A DNA stretch of 64,000 nucleotides, from contig NZ_QBKH01000002.1 in NCBI RefSeq assembly GCF_003054045.1, positions 833,518-897,517 of the forward strand, read 5' to 3'. Shown here piece by piece: positions 1-9,182 of this stretch. Source of the DNA: Sphingobacterium faecium. Its GTDB lineage: Bacteria > Bacteroidota > Bacteroidia > Sphingobacteriales > Sphingobacteriaceae. Numbering within the stretch: position 1 is the first letter of the stretch; each line of letters starts with the position of its first letter. The notes beneath the pieces are model-generated. The model was not told the DNA's origin, did not search any database, and was given only the letters and a program-made list of their open reading frames with translations. A program made the position numbers and the translations under genes.

Positions 1-1
1 T

Positions 2-115
2 ATCGGACTTTCTATAGTGCAGCGGATCATTGATATGCACGATGGTCAATTATTTGTTCAATCTGCAATTGGTGAAGGTTCAACCTTTACAGTGCAATTT
101 AATCGAATTGTTTAA
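2..115 (+). CDS. Sensor histidine kinase, C-terminal end (partial)
   Basis: The first bases encode the last 37 residues of a protein that begins before the window. They contain GLSIV followed by a short helix and GEGSTFTVQF, which is the G2 box and closing strand of a HATPase_c domain as found in two-component sensor histidine kinases. Nothing can be said about its input domain. No response-regulator gene follows directly; the next gene is an unrelated sugar epimerase 250 bases away. Confidence 0.8.
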   Translation: MGLSIVQRIIDMHDGQLFVQSAIGEGSTFTVQFNRIV

Positions 116-364
116 TAGATCTGATTATTTGAATGAAGATGGAGATCACTGATTGATAATGATCCTTAAGAAGTAAAACGGAAACGATTCCATCGTTATT
201 TATGAGCTAGAATACATAACATATAATAAATGAAGTCAGATTATACCACAACATGGGATCTTTACAATACTATTACGCTAGATTATAAACAGTATAATGG
301 TTTTTAAAGCAATTTATGTTCATTTACTTTTTTAATTTTATTATATTTAGCAAACGATTTATTT
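116..364. other. Intergenic region, no gene seen
   Basis: AT-rich spacer between the kinase tail and the sugar isomerase gene. I see no open frame, RNA fold or clear TAnnTTTG promoter box. It presumably holds the promoter of the downstream gene. Confidence 0.5.
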
Positions 365-1420
365 ATGAAGACACTAAAAGGACCAGGAATTTTCTTAGCC
401 CAATTTGTTGCTAACGAGGAACCTTATAATACACTTGAAAATATTGGTAAATGGGTTAAATCTCTCGGATTTAAAGGCGTACAGCTACCGACCAATGATC
501 CGCAATACTTTGATTTACAAAAAGCTGCTGAAAGTAAAACTTATGCGGATGAAATAAAAGGAAAATTAGGAGAGATTGGTTTAGAAATTACGGAACTTTC
601 TACACATTTGCAGGGCCAGTTAATTGCAGTTCATCCAGCATATGATCAGCTATTTGACGGATTTGCTCCGGCAGAAGTTCGTAATAATCCAAAAGCTAGA
701 ACTGAATGGGCTACACAGCAATTAATATACGCCGCACAGGCATCTGCAAATCTAGGATTAAATGCGCATGCGACTTTCAGCGGTGCTTTGTTATGGCACA
801 TGGTTTATCCTTGGCCACAACGCCCTTCAGGTGTTGTTGAACTTGGTTTTAAAGAGTTGGCAAATCGTTGGGTTCCCATATTAAATGAATTTGACAAGCA
901 TGGAGTAGATCTTTGTTATGAGATTCATCCAGGTGAGGATCTGCACGATGGCGTGAGTTATGAGCGCTTCTTGGAAGCAGCAGATAACCATCCACGAGCT
1001 TGTTTACTTTATGATCCATCACACTTATTATTACAAGGTATGGATTACTTAAGTTACATTGATCATTACCATGAACGCATTAAAATGTTCCATGTGAAAG
1101 ATGCAGAATTTAATCCAACTGGTAAGCAGGGGATGTATGGAGGCTACAGTAGCTGGTTGGATCGTGCAGGACGGTTCCGTTCGTTAGGAGATGGACAAGT
1201 AGACTTCAAAGGGATATTTAGTAAACTTGCCGCTTATGATTTTGATGGCTGGGCAGTGATGGAATGGGAGTGTGCATTAAAGAATAGCGTAGATGGCGCA
1301 ACTGAAGGGGCAGAATTTATAAAGAAACACATTATTAAAGTAACTGACCGTGCGTTCGATGATTTTGCAGCATCAGGAGCAGATGATAATTTTAATAAAG
1401 AAATCTTAGGTATCAAGTAG
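365..1420 (+). CDS. Sugar phosphate isomerase/epimerase (xylose-isomerase-like TIM barrel)
   Basis: A 351-residue protein of the AP-endonuclease-2/xylose-isomerase-like TIM-barrel superfamily. Metal- and substrate-site segments are visible: CYEIHPGEDLHDG near residue 180 (Glu and His ligands), DPSHLLLQG near 218, HVKDAEF near 240 and a late VMEWEC near 300. Bacteroidota members act as epimerases, isomerases or 3-keto-glycoside-processing enzymes; the substrate here is unknown. No signal peptide is present, so it is probably cytoplasmic. The gene stands alone and ends in a strong hairpin shared with the convergent slyD-like gene. Family assignment is firm, reaction is not. Confidence 0.85.
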   Translation: MKTLKGPGIFLAQFVANEEPYNTLENIGKWVKSLGFKGVQLPTNDPQYFDLQKAAESKTYADEIKGKLGEIGLEITELSTHLQGQLIAVHPAYDQLFDGFAPAEVRNNPKARTEWATQQLIYAAQASANLGLNAHATFSGALLWHMVYPWPQRPSGVVELGFKELANRWVPILNEFDKHGVDLCYEIHPGEDLHDGVSYERFLEAADNHPRACLLYDPSHLLLQGMDYLSYIDHYHERIKMFHVKDAEFNPTGKQGMYGGYSSWLDRAGRFRSLGDGQVDFKGIFSKLAAYDFDGWAVMEWECALKNSVDGATEGAEFIKKHIIKVTDRAFDDFAASGADDNFNKEILGIK

Positions 1421-1476
1421 GAATGAAAATGTAAACTGGAAAAAAGAGTCTTCCAGTTTGTATTGTTATTTTAATA

Positions 1477-1517
1477 AAAAAGCGGATGCTAGTTTAAAAC
1501 CAGCATCCGCTTTTTTT
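1477..1517. terminator. Bidirectional rho-independent terminator
   Basis: A stem built on AAGCGGATGCT / AGCATCCGCTT, flanked by A-run and T-run, lies between two convergent genes and can stop transcription from both sides. Coordinates are good to about two bases. Confidence 0.8.
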
Positions 1518-1534
1518 ATTTATCTCGATCAGAA

Positions 1535-2032
1535 TTAGTGACCTTGAGTACCATCTACACCATGAGAGTGACCATGAGATAACTCTTCTTCAGTTGCAGG
1601 ACGTACATTTAAAATTTCAATTTCGAAATGTAATGATTTACCAGCCATTGGGTGATTTAAGTCAGCAACAACAACTTCTGGAGTTACTTCTACAACTACA
1701 GCACGGAATTGGTTACCTTGGTTATCTTGTAATGGGATAACTTCTCCAACTGGAGGTAAACCAGTTTCTTTAAACATATCTGCTGGTAATTGGGCAACAG
1801 CACGTTCGTCTTTTTCACCATATGCATCTTCTGCAGATAATTCAAATGCAGTAGTGTCACCAACATTTAAGCCAGCGATGTTTTCTTCAAATTTAGGAAG
1901 CATCATGCCAACACCGTATAAGAAGTCTAAAGGATTTTCTGTTGTTGTTTCTTCTACGAAAACTTTTTCGCCGTTTTCGATTGTGTGAAGTTTGTAAGTT
2001 AACGCTACTACGTCATTAGTTACTATTGCCAT
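1535..2032 (-). CDS. SlyD-like FKBP-type peptidyl-prolyl isomerase
   Basis: A 165-residue protein with the SlyD arrangement: a split FKBP domain (residues 5-70 and 125-150) around an insert-in-flap chaperone domain (about 70-125), and a His-rich tail (HGHSHGVDGTQGH) suited to binding Ni or other metals. Family members catalyse proline cis-trans isomerisation and act as folding chaperones in the cytoplasm. It is the last gene of a leftward group, 31 bases after the DUF255-type gene, and may be co-transcribed with it. A bidirectional terminator follows. Confidence 0.88.
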   Translation of the reverse strand: MAIVTNDVVALTYKLHTIENGEKVFVEETTTENPLDFLYGVGMMLPKFEENIAGLNVGDTTAFELSAEDAYGEKDERAVAQLPADMFKETGLPPVGEVIPLQDNQGNQFRAVVVEVTPEVVVADLNHPMAGKSLHFEIEILNVRPATEEELSHGHSHGVDGTQGH

Positions 2033-2062
2033 TTGTTTTGATTTTTGGGATTTTCCCCGTTA

Positions 2063-4066
2063 TTATTCTATTATTTTTATAAGTTCTGCAATCGTATTCT
2101 GTGGCAGACTGCATGTTTTATTTCTACAAAGGTAGGCTTTTGATTTTAAACCCGCTCTATTTAATAACAATGGTAGACTGCCTTTTGTTCCACCTAATAC
2201 GATTTTATTCGGAATGTAATAATGATCTAGCTCTTTACGAAATGCCTGTGCATCCTCTCCAGTCAGCGCAATCTCATTGCAACCATACAATTCTTCTAAC
2301 AATAATATTGCCCAATTTGAATAAGCAGAGCCGTATGTCTTGATTTGTGGAAATACATTCGCAAATAATTGATCTGATATCGCTATATATCCCTCATTAT
2401 CAAATAGTAGTCCTATTTTTTTTAATTGATGACAGATTGTAGATGTAGATGACGGAATGACATTATCCATGACTTCACTTTTTCGAGCAATTAATTTTTC
2501 TGCATTAGAAGCGCTATAATAGAAGGTTTTTTCATGACTGTCGTAAAATAGTTCAATCGTTTTATCTAATAATCCTTTCGCTGTATAAAGCCATTTTTCT
2601 TCGAATGTAGCTTCATACAATGCTGTAAATGCAGCAATAGTGAAAGCATAATCATCTAAAAATCCGGAAATACTCCGATTAGAATCTTTCGGTTGATGGA
2701 GCATTGTAAAATCTTCTGCTATCAATTCATGCATCAAGAATTCCGCATTTTCCAAAGCCAGTTCTAAATAGTCTTGCTTGTCAAATACACGATACGCATC
2801 GATTAGACCTTTTAGAAGAAGTGCATTCCAAGTGGCCAACTGTTTATGGTCAAGTCCAGGATGAATACGTTTTTTACGATAATCAAATAATTTCTTCTTA
2901 ATTGAACGCAGATAAGCTTCCCATTCTTCGGAGGTATATCCTGCCTCTTGAGCCATTAGATCTGCATCAATATCACAATTCAGGATATTGATTTTTTCTT
3001 CTTCCCAATTTCCCTCATCTGTAATATTAAAGTAAGCGATAAATAAATCAGCATCATCGCCCAAGATGGTTTTAATTTCCGATAAATCAAAAGTATAAAA
3101 CTTTCCTTCTACTCCTTCACTATCTGCATCCAAGGCTGAGTAAAAACCCTTATTTGGGTCTAACATCTCTCGCTTGGCCCATATAATTGTTTCTTCAACA
3201 ATACGTTTGTACAAAGGTAAAGGTTGTTGTTGATATGCTTCTGCATATAAGGAAATCAGTTGACCATTATCATAAAGCATTTTTTCAAAATGAGGGACAT
3301 GCCATTCACTATCAACCGAGTAGCGAGCAAACCCACCACCAATATGGTCATAAATACCTCCTGAGGCTATTTTTTGAAGGGTAAAATGCACATGATTTAA
3401 TGTTTCATGATCATGTGCTAAGACGGAATAGCGTAATAAGAATAACCAGTTGTTTGGAAGAGGAAACTTAGGACTACGGTGATAGCCGCCATCTTTTGGA
3501 TCGAATAGTTCTTTCCAGGGCTTGATGATATCTTGCAAATCATCAAATTTATATTGTTCAGGAATTGGATTTATGGGAAAACGTTCACTTTGTTGAATGC
3601 CTCTTGTCAATTTGTCAGCATATTCCAGTGTCACCTCAGGTTGTTCTTCCCACATTCGGGCAATTTGAATTAATATATTTTGCCAATCATGTGCTTTGAA
3701 GTACGTGCCACCATAAATCGGTCTACCATCAGGTAAACAAATACAGTTTAATGGCCATCCGCCAGCATTAGTCATGAGTTGGACCGCAGTCATGTATATT
3801 TGATCAATATCCGGACGTTCTTCCCGATCAATTTTGATCGGTACATAGAACTTGTTCATGGTTTGCGCAATGACATCATTCTCAAAGCTTTCCCTTTCCA
3901 TGACATGACACCAGTGACAAGCAGAATAGCCAATACTGATGATGATCAATTTATTTTCTTCTTGAGCTTTTTTTAAAGCTTCCTCTCCCCAAGGCATCCA
4001 GTGAACTGGATTGTGAGCATGTTGCTTCAGGTAGGGAGAATTTTCAAATTGCAATTGATTTGCCAT
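2063..4066 (-). CDS. Thioredoxin-domain protein of the YyaL / DUF255 (SPATA20-like) family
   Basis: A 667-residue protein starting [17 protein letters not shown]. The N-terminal 160 residues form a DUF255 thioredoxin-like domain with the family signature [15 protein letters not shown] and a cis-proline region (GGWPLN); the rest is an (alpha/alpha)6-type domain similar to N-acylglucosamine 2-epimerases and glycosidases. The cellular role of the family is not established. I chose the ATG at 4066; an in-frame TTG at 4081 would add five residues before the conserved N-terminus. It lies 22 bases downstream of the sixA-like gene and is probably in one operon with it. Confidence 0.85.
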   Translation of the reverse strand: MANQLQFENSPYLKQHAHNPVHWMPWGEEALKKAQEENKLIIISIGYSACHWCHVMERESFENDVIAQTMNKFYVPIKIDREERPDIDQIYMTAVQLMTNAGGWPLNCICLPDGRPIYGGTYFKAHDWQNILIQIARMWEEQPEVTLEYADKLTRGIQQSERFPINPIPEQYKFDDLQDIIKPWKELFDPKDGGYHRSPKFPLPNNWLFLLRYSVLAHDHETLNHVHFTLQKIASGGIYDHIGGGFARYSVDSEWHVPHFEKMLYDNGQLISLYAEAYQQQPLPLYKRIVEETIIWAKREMLDPNKGFYSALDADSEGVEGKFYTFDLSEIKTILGDDADLFIAYFNITDEGNWEEEKINILNCDIDADLMAQEAGYTSEEWEAYLRSIKKKLFDYRKKRIHPGLDHKQLATWNALLLKGLIDAYRVFDKQDYLELALENAEFLMHELIAEDFTMLHQPKDSNRSISGFLDDYAFTIAAFTALYEATFEEKWLYTAKGLLDKTIELFYDSHEKTFYYSASNAEKLIARKSEVMDNVIPSSTSTICHQLKKIGLLFDNEGYIAISDQLFANVFPQIKTYGSAYSNWAILLLEELYGCNEIALTGEDAQAFRKELDHYYIPNKIVLGGTKGSLPLLLNRAGLKSKAYLCRNKTCSLPQNTIAELIKIIE

Positions 4067-4088
4067 AACCCGAAGGTACAAAAAGGAA

Positions 4089-4574
4089 TTATACTATGGT
4101 ATTTAAAAGCGTTGCACAGCTGGAAGTCAAAGTATTAAAATCAAATCCATCATCAATTACTAGGTGTACAACCTGTGAAGTTGACAACGGAACCGATTCA
4201 TTGCTGACGTATTCAATAAAGTCCGATAAGCCAGGGTTGTGACCAAAGATAAAAAGTGTGTTGATATGTGCAGGTACTTGATTGATTAATTTTAATATAT
4301 CCAAGTACGTTGCTTCATAAAGTTGATCTTCTTTAATCAAAGCAATTTGTGGATATTTAATCGCTTTAATAAATATTTCTGCTGTTTGATATGCCCTATC
4401 TGCAGAAGAAGAAATACAAAGCGTAGTTGCATCAGCTTGCATGTGTAAGGACAATTGATAGGAAATGCGTTGTGCTCTTTCAATGCCTTTGTCTATTAAT
4501 ATACGGTCGAAATCCCTTTTGGAAAATGACTGTTCAGCCTTTGCATGACGGACGATATAAAGATTTTTAGACAT
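4089..4574 (-). CDS. SixA-like histidine phosphatase
   Basis: A 161-residue protein of the histidine phosphatase (phosphoglycerate-mutase-like) superfamily. It opens with YIVRHAKAE, the RHG-type motif carrying the catalytic histidine, and has the second histidine in [10 protein letters not shown] near residue 108. Length and motif match SixA, a phosphohistidine phosphatase that removes phosphate from His-containing phosphotransfer domains. The in vivo substrate is not predictable here. It is first in a leftward group with the DUF255 protein and the SlyD-like isomerase. Confidence 0.85.
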   Translation of the reverse strand: MSKNLYIVRHAKAEQSFSKRDFDRILIDKGIERAQRISYQLSLHMQADATTLCISSSADRAYQTAEIFIKAIKYPQIALIKEDQLYEATYLDILKLINQVPAHINTLFIFGHNPGLSDFIEYVSNESVPLSTSQVVHLVIDDGFDFNTLTSSCATLLNTIV

Positions 4575-5047
4575 AATATGATGTTATCTATATAAATATA
4601 GCTAAAATCGATTTATTTATTCAAAGAGATCGAAAAGTTTAACATTAAATTAATGGTGATTCTATATATAATCTTTGACATTAATTGTAGTTAAGGATGA
4701 AATATTAGTAAATTATTCTTTGGCAAATCATTAATACGTTCCGTGCAAATCATTACTAAAACATGAAAAACAGTAGAAAAATAAGTTTATTTCACCACTA
4801 ATATATTGCCATAATGAATGATAGCATATTTACTTGAAAATACGAAGGTTTAGTGCTTTACTGGAAAGGTACTATATTTTCCTTAAACTTTTTATATACT
4901 AAACCTCGCTTTTTGACAACTTAAGACAGCATAAATGAGACTTTATAAAAATATTTAACGACAGTTATTCTTGCGGTTGCTATCTCTTAGGTAATTCTAA
5001 TTAAAAACTCATTACAAGCTTTCTAAAATAATATTTTGTGAAGTCAC
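4575..5047. other. AT-rich intergenic region, no gene seen
   Basis: About 470 bases with stops in all frames and no convincing hairpin. It separates the sixA operon from the broken lectin gene and must contain the sixA promoter. I see no TAnnTTTG box with a well-spaced partner. Confidence 0.5.
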
Positions 5048-5536
5048 TTACTTAATTTGTTCCCAATGAGTAGATTTCCTTCCATTCCATGTTCGTGTCT
5101 CTGCAATTGGTTGGATCCTGACAATGGTGTCTATGTTTGCATTTCCTCCATCAAGATTAAAATATAAAACTAAATTCCCGTCATCCTGTAAAATGTACAT
5201 CGAAGAATTGACGCTGGATAAGAAAAAATCACCGTTTGGTACAAAAAGATTACCGGTTGCCCATACTGAATCATCATAAAGCCCATTTCTATTTGCGTAT
5301 ATTACTAAATTTCCATCCTTTTGGAAAGTCATTCTATAGAGATATCTAGAACCATATTTCTTATATGAGCCAGCATCCCATAGCACTTTATCATTGCTAT
5401 GATCGACAAGATAAAGATTTCCGTCCGATTGACCAACTAAAGAAAATCGCCCATTTGGGCTTTTAAGATCGAAAGGAAAAGATTTTATAGAATTAACTCG
5501 TATAATGGATTCCTTATAATATTCGAGATCAATCAT
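5048..5536 (-). CDS. Bulb-type (B-lectin) domain fragment, open frame
   Basis: This 162-residue open frame is the only long intact piece of the broken lipoprotein. Its three QxDGNLxxY-type repeats (near residues 36, 72 and 117) are the mannose-contact motifs of GNA-type monocot lectins, which form a beta-prism II fold. All three keep Q, D and N. It has no signal peptide of its own, so alone it would stay in the cytoplasm. This is unusual for such lectins and supports decay of a longer gene. Confidence 0.55.
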   Translation of the reverse strand: MIDLEYYKESIIRVNSIKSFPFDLKSPNGRFSLVGQSDGNLYLVDHSNDKVLWDAGSYKKYGSRYLYRMTFQKDGNLVIYANRNGLYDDSVWATGNLFVPNGDFFLSSVNSSMYILQDDGNLVLYFNLDGGNANIDTIVRIQPIAETRTWNGRKSTHWEQIK

Positions 5537-5879
5537 AACCGCAGATCGACTCTGTTTATTACAAAATCGTTATACCATTTTATCGGATAACCACAATATC
5601 CAGGCGTAAATGGAGAATTGAGAGCACTACAGCCATTATTTGAAACTATAGATTTCCTATAAGCAAAAGCCAATTGATCTTTACTCTCTACTATATTTTG
5701 TCCCTTAATCTGAAAGACATCCTCTCTTAACGTATAAAGCACATTTTCGGCTCCTACATTAGACAATTTTCCATAAAATTTCTTTAGTGCTCGGAAGATT
5801 CTTGTAATTTTTCATTTTCTTTTTTACAAGAAATTAAGACAAGGGAATAAAATAATAATATTCCTATTTTTTTTTGCAA
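5048..5879 (-). pseudogene. Bulb-type-lectin-domain lipoprotein, broken by two frameshifts
   Basis: Three adjoining leftward pieces in three different frames read like one exported protein. Piece 1 (5879-5784, TTG start) is a lipoprotein signal: MQKK, a hydrophobic stretch, LISC at residue 18, then KKENEK and a stop. Piece 2 (about 5790-5533) has no initiator ATG. Piece 3 (5536-5048) has three copies of the bulb-type (GNA-like, mannose-binding) lectin signature: QSDGNLYLV, QKDGNLVIY and QDDGNLVLY. Both junctions need the same kind of shift (one missing base). An ATGA overlap at 5533-5536 would also allow separate translation of piece 3, so a coupled two-gene reading cannot be excluded. Confidence 0.6.
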
Positions 5880-5982
5880 AATGTATTCATAATTACATAT
5901 ATAAATTATCAAGAATGTAACTTAAATAAAAAATCAAAAACATACAATTAAATTATTTAAAAAAATAAAATAATTTAATACA

Positions 5983-5991
5983 ATTTAAACA
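5983..5991. repeat. 9-bp target-site duplication, left copy
   Basis: ATTTAAACA directly abuts the left inverted repeat of the IS element and is repeated exactly at 7350-7358, immediately outside the right inverted repeat. Confidence 0.85.
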
Positions 5992-7349
5992 CAGTAGTGT
6001 CCTAAACAAATTTTAGTCTGTACAAAACTTCCCTTTATCTTCATTTTGACAAGGTTTTATCTTATTTATCAGAATAGATCCTTCCAATTTAGTTTAGAAG
6101 AGTTTAAATTGAGCAATTTTGTTTGGCGGTTTTCCTGAAATAAATGTATCATCGGCCCATTTCCATAGGTCTATTTTTACAAAAATATTTAATCGTATAA
6201 AGTTGACCAGATTCGATAGATTCCAATCGTATTTAGCTTTCTTTTGGATATACTTGAACAGTAATATTCCGATCAATGCGGTCCATATTTGTATATACAC
6301 CGCATTTTGGGATGTGCCTACAAAACTGGTGACCTTTAGTCTTTATTTTAGATGTTTGAAGAATGTTTCAATCTCCCACCGTTCTTTGTAAAGAGATGCT
6401 ACTGTCTTGGGTTTCCAACTAAAATTGTTTGTTAAGAACTCATACACTACGTTTTTAGTGCTGTCCAAAACACGAACTTGGCGTATCTTCTTTCCTGCAT
6501 TCCCTATATTTGGTGATCCAATAAGCTCAATGGTCTGATCTTCAATTATTCCACCTTCCATTAGTGCCTCACTCTTAGTTGTTTTGATCACAGTGTACTT
6601 CATGTTGGATTTGCTTCTGGTAACAAAGAAACAGCCGGTGCTGTCCAAAATGTTCATCCAGGCATAATCTACATAGCCCCGATCTACCACAAGAACACAC
6701 CCTGGAGGAAAAGAGATGGTTTTGGCTACTTTGGATTCATGTTGTTTACCATCTGTAATATGCACAAAACTCGGCATACAGCCATCATAATCCAATACCG
6801 TATGAAGTTTAACCGCTCCTTTTGTACTTCGGAACTTCGCCCAATCAAATACACTCAGACATAAAGGGATGATTGTGGCATCCATCAGCAGAATCTTACT
6901 CTTTAATCTTCGCAGCTCAGTTCGTTTGTGAGGATGTTTGCTCCATAGCAGATCCAACAACCATAATAAAGATCCCTGAAAAGAGCATGGTCGCGATGGG
7001 AATTCATATAGGAAAGATTGGACTTACTCGGTGTTCTGGAAATACCCATATGATTCATATTGCCCGTAGTACTGCGAAGCCCATTGGAAATATCCAGAAC
7101 ACAATCGGCTGAGGATAAATGGCAAAATAGCATGCTAACAAAGTGGGGCCAGCTGTTTATACCCTTGTGATGTTTGTCGGACTGGTATTTCTGAACCAAT
7201 CTATTGAAAATGTCACGTTCAACTAGACCTAGAATCTGAGAAAATACGTTTATATTTACCATGGCGGTGGATGATTTTTAGCGAAATAAATATAGCAATC
7301 TCTGCTATACAAATTCACCGCCTTTTTTTACTTATTTGGGACGCAACTG
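5992..7349 (-). mobile_element. IS4-family-like insertion sequence, 1358 bp, with degenerate transposase
   Basis: The ends are imperfect inverted repeats: the left end begins CAGTAGTGTCCTAAACAAAT and the right end, read inward, begins CAGTTGCGTCCCAAATAAGT (15 of 20 identical). Each end abuts a perfect ATTTAAACA direct repeat, proving insertion by transposition. The single leftward transposase frame is broken by a frameshift and a nonsense codon, so the copy cannot move by itself. It sits between the broken lectin gene and the glycan island. Confidence 0.85.
6094..7262 (-). pseudogene. IS4-type transposase (DUF4372 + DDE domain), inactivated
   Basis: The N-terminal piece (7262 to about 6950) has a DUF4372-like region ending in NSHRDHALFRDLYYG. 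The frame then shifts by one base near 6950. The DDE part follows with LLMDATIIPLCLSVFDWAKF (first Asp), VLVVDRGYVDY (second Asp) and the YKERWEIETFFKHLK segment with the catalytic Glu. A TAA at 6343-6345 interrupts the usual HLKQ; read through, the frame continues RLKVTSFVGTSQNAV...IQIWTALIG to 6094, the normal C-terminus. A CAA-to-TAA change explains the stop. At least two independent lesions are present. Confidence 0.85.
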
Positions 7350-7358
7350 ATTTAAACA
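7350..7358. repeat. 9-bp target-site duplication, right copy
   Basis: ATTTAAACA, identical to 5983-5991, immediately outside the right inverted repeat of the IS element. Confidence 0.85.
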
Positions 7359-7392
7359 TAGTATAACAGAAAAAGTAAATCAAGTTGCTAAG

Positions 7393-8172
7393 TTATTGAA
7401 ACTTTTTTACACCAAGAGCTTTAAGAATTTTATAACCCTTCGAAGATTGGATTCGTTGCAAGGTTTTTTCTGTTTCAATTAATTTTAAATGGTCATAATA
7501 GAAAAAAGAAAAATTCTCTCTAAGAAATTCTGCTTTTTCCTCAAAGATTTGAGATAGATTTTCGGCTTTTGAACTCATACCTTCTGTATCGAAATTACTT
7601 ATGACTTGATCAATGTGCCTATAGGATACATTTTCTTTAATAATAACCGTTATAAAAAATACCCAATCAGCTATGATCTTGTATTGTTGATCATACATGC
7701 CATATCTTGAAAATAAATCTTTTTTTATAAAACTGGCTGGATGGGGTAGGGAAGCTTTAAATAAGAAATTTCCTGTGAGTTTACTTGGGTAGTTAAAAGT
7801 GTAGGGATTTTTCCTGCTATTAAATAAAAGATCACCATAAATAATATCTTCATTATCTAAATTTAAGATAACTTTTTCTAAAGTATTGTTGTCAAACAGA
7901 GTATCACCACTGTTTAGAAATAAGATATATTCTCCTGTTGCAGCTTTTATACCCTTATTCATAGCATCATATACACCATTGTCTTTTTCAGATTTACAAT
8001 AATTGACTCGATTATTATTAGTTATCAATTCTTCACTTCCGTCATTTGATAAACCATCAATAACTATGTGTTCAAATTTTTGAAAAGTTTGATTATTGAT
8101 AGATTCAAAAGTCTTTTCTAATCCGGTTTTGTTGTTAAGATTAACAGTAATTATTGATAGTTTCATAGACAT
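7393..8172 (-). CDS. Glycosyltransferase family 2
   Basis: About 260 residues with a GT-A fold. LSIITVNLNNKTGLEKTFES opens the nucleotide-binding domain, HIVIDGLSNDGSEELI follows, and NSGDTLF near residue 93 occupies the DxD position. It resembles transferases that add one sugar during O-antigen or LPS assembly; donor and acceptor are unknown. The longest open frame starts at a TTG at 8211, but the ATG at 8172 (MSMKLSIITV) or 8166 fits the family better. It is the leftmost gene of the glycan island and starts about 100 bases from the divergent GT2 gene. Confidence 0.85.
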   Translation of the reverse strand: MSMKLSIITVNLNNKTGLEKTFESINNQTFQKFEHIVIDGLSNDGSEELITNNNRVNYCKSEKDNGVYDAMNKGIKAATGEYILFLNSGDTLFDNNTLEKVILNLDNEDIIYGDLLFNSRKNPYTFNYPSKLTGNFLFKASLPHPASFIKKDLFSRYGMYDQQYKIIADWVFFITVIIKENVSYRHIDQVISNFDTEGMSSKAENLSQIFEEKAEFLRENFSFFYYDHLKLIETEKTLQRIQSSKGYKILKALGVKKFQ

Positions 8173-8274
8173 ATTGTGTTTTAACAAAAGTAAATCTATA
8201 TATTTTAACAAGCAATAATAAACTTAGTATTTATAATAAGAGTTAGTTTTAAAATTATTTTATCATTTTTGTGG

Positions 8275-9129
8275 ATGATAAATCTTAATCCCTTAGTAAC
8301 TATTGTTATTCCTTGTTATAATTGTGAGTCAACAGTTTTAGAAGCGATTCAATCTGCTTTGAATCAAATATATAAAAATATTGAAGTTATTGTAATAAAT
8401 GATGGTTCAATTGATAATTCGAAAGATATTATAATTAAAGAGTTAAGTAAAGATGCAAGACTGACTTATAAAGAACAAGAGAATAAAGGACTTTCTGCTG
8501 CTCGAAACCTAGGTCTGCACTTTGCTCAAGGAGAATATATAGTTTTTTTAGATGCAGATGATATGTTGAAAGATAGTTATGTACAAATCTCTCTTGGTCA
8601 CTACGATGATAACCCCAACTTGATTATTGTCTATAGCAACATGGAACTATTCGAAAGAGAAACAGGTGTTCTATATTTACCTAAATTTGAAATTAATTTG
8701 TTTTTAAAAAGTAACTGTATTCCAGCTTTTGCAATGGTTAGAACCTCTCAAATCAAAGAAATAGGAGGTTTTGATGAAGATGTAAAATTATGTGAGGATT
8801 GGGAATGTTGGATGCACTTATTAAAATGTTTTAGTGGAGATGTTTTAAGAATTGAAGAGCCTCTATATAATTATAGAAAAAGGTTTAGCGCCGATTCTAT
8901 TATGGATCAAAATGTAGATAATTCTATTGATGAAGTTTTATTGTATATCTACAAAAAGCATTATGAACTTTATAGGAAGCATGGATTTATTATTTCTAAT
9001 TTATTAAGAGACAGACATCAATTAAAGCAAATAAGATTAAAGTATTATAATGTTTGGTATAGAAAACTTATTTATAAAGTGTTTAAAGCGAATAAATTTC
9101 GTCAAATTATGAATGAATTACGATCCTAG
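8275..9129 (+). CDS. Glycosyltransferase family 2 (GT-A)
   Basis: A 284-residue transferase, and the only rightward gene in the glycan island. It has PLVTIVIPCYNCESTVLEAI, VIVINDGSIDNS with the first nucleotide-binding Asp, ENKGLSAARNLGL, and VFLDADDML carrying the DxD metal motif. CEDWECWMHLL near residue 168 looks like the catalytic-base region. I chose the ATG at 8275; a TTG two codons earlier also opens the frame. It is convergent with the WbsX-like gene and divergent from the previous GT2, suggesting piecewise assembly of the island. Confidence 0.87.
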   Translation: MINLNPLVTIVIPCYNCESTVLEAIQSALNQIYKNIEVIVINDGSIDNSKDIIIKELSKDARLTYKEQENKGLSAARNLGLHFAQGEYIVFLDADDMLKDSYVQISLGHYDDNPNLIIVYSNMELFERETGVLYLPKFEINLFLKSNCIPAFAMVRTSQIKEIGGFDEDVKLCEDWECWMHLLKCFSGDVLRIEEPLYNYRKRFSADSIMDQNVDNSIDEVLLYIYKKHYELYRKHGFIISNLLRDRHQLKQIRLKYYNVWYRKLIYKVFKANKFRQIMNELRS

Positions 9130-9182
9130 AACTCACCTTTAAGAACTATAAACACTGAACTGCATAATGGTTTAATAAATCT

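Noticed and set aside
2101..2343. Open frames antisense to the DUF255-type gene (also at 3187-3384 and 3779-3976)
   Set aside because: Shadows of a well-supported coding frame; no start context or motifs.
4843..4908. AGGTTTAG / CTAAACCT inverted repeat in the spacer after sixA
   Set aside because: Short arms about 50 bases apart in AT-rich DNA; expected by chance.
6119..6391. Rightward 90-residue open frame across the IS
   Set aside because: It lies antisense to the recognisable transposase C-terminus and has no family features.
6343..7262. Programmed frameshift to make the transposase
   Set aside because: The IS4-type transposase is normally a single frame, no slippery heptamer with a following structure is evident at the junction, and a separate nonsense codon already kills the frame.
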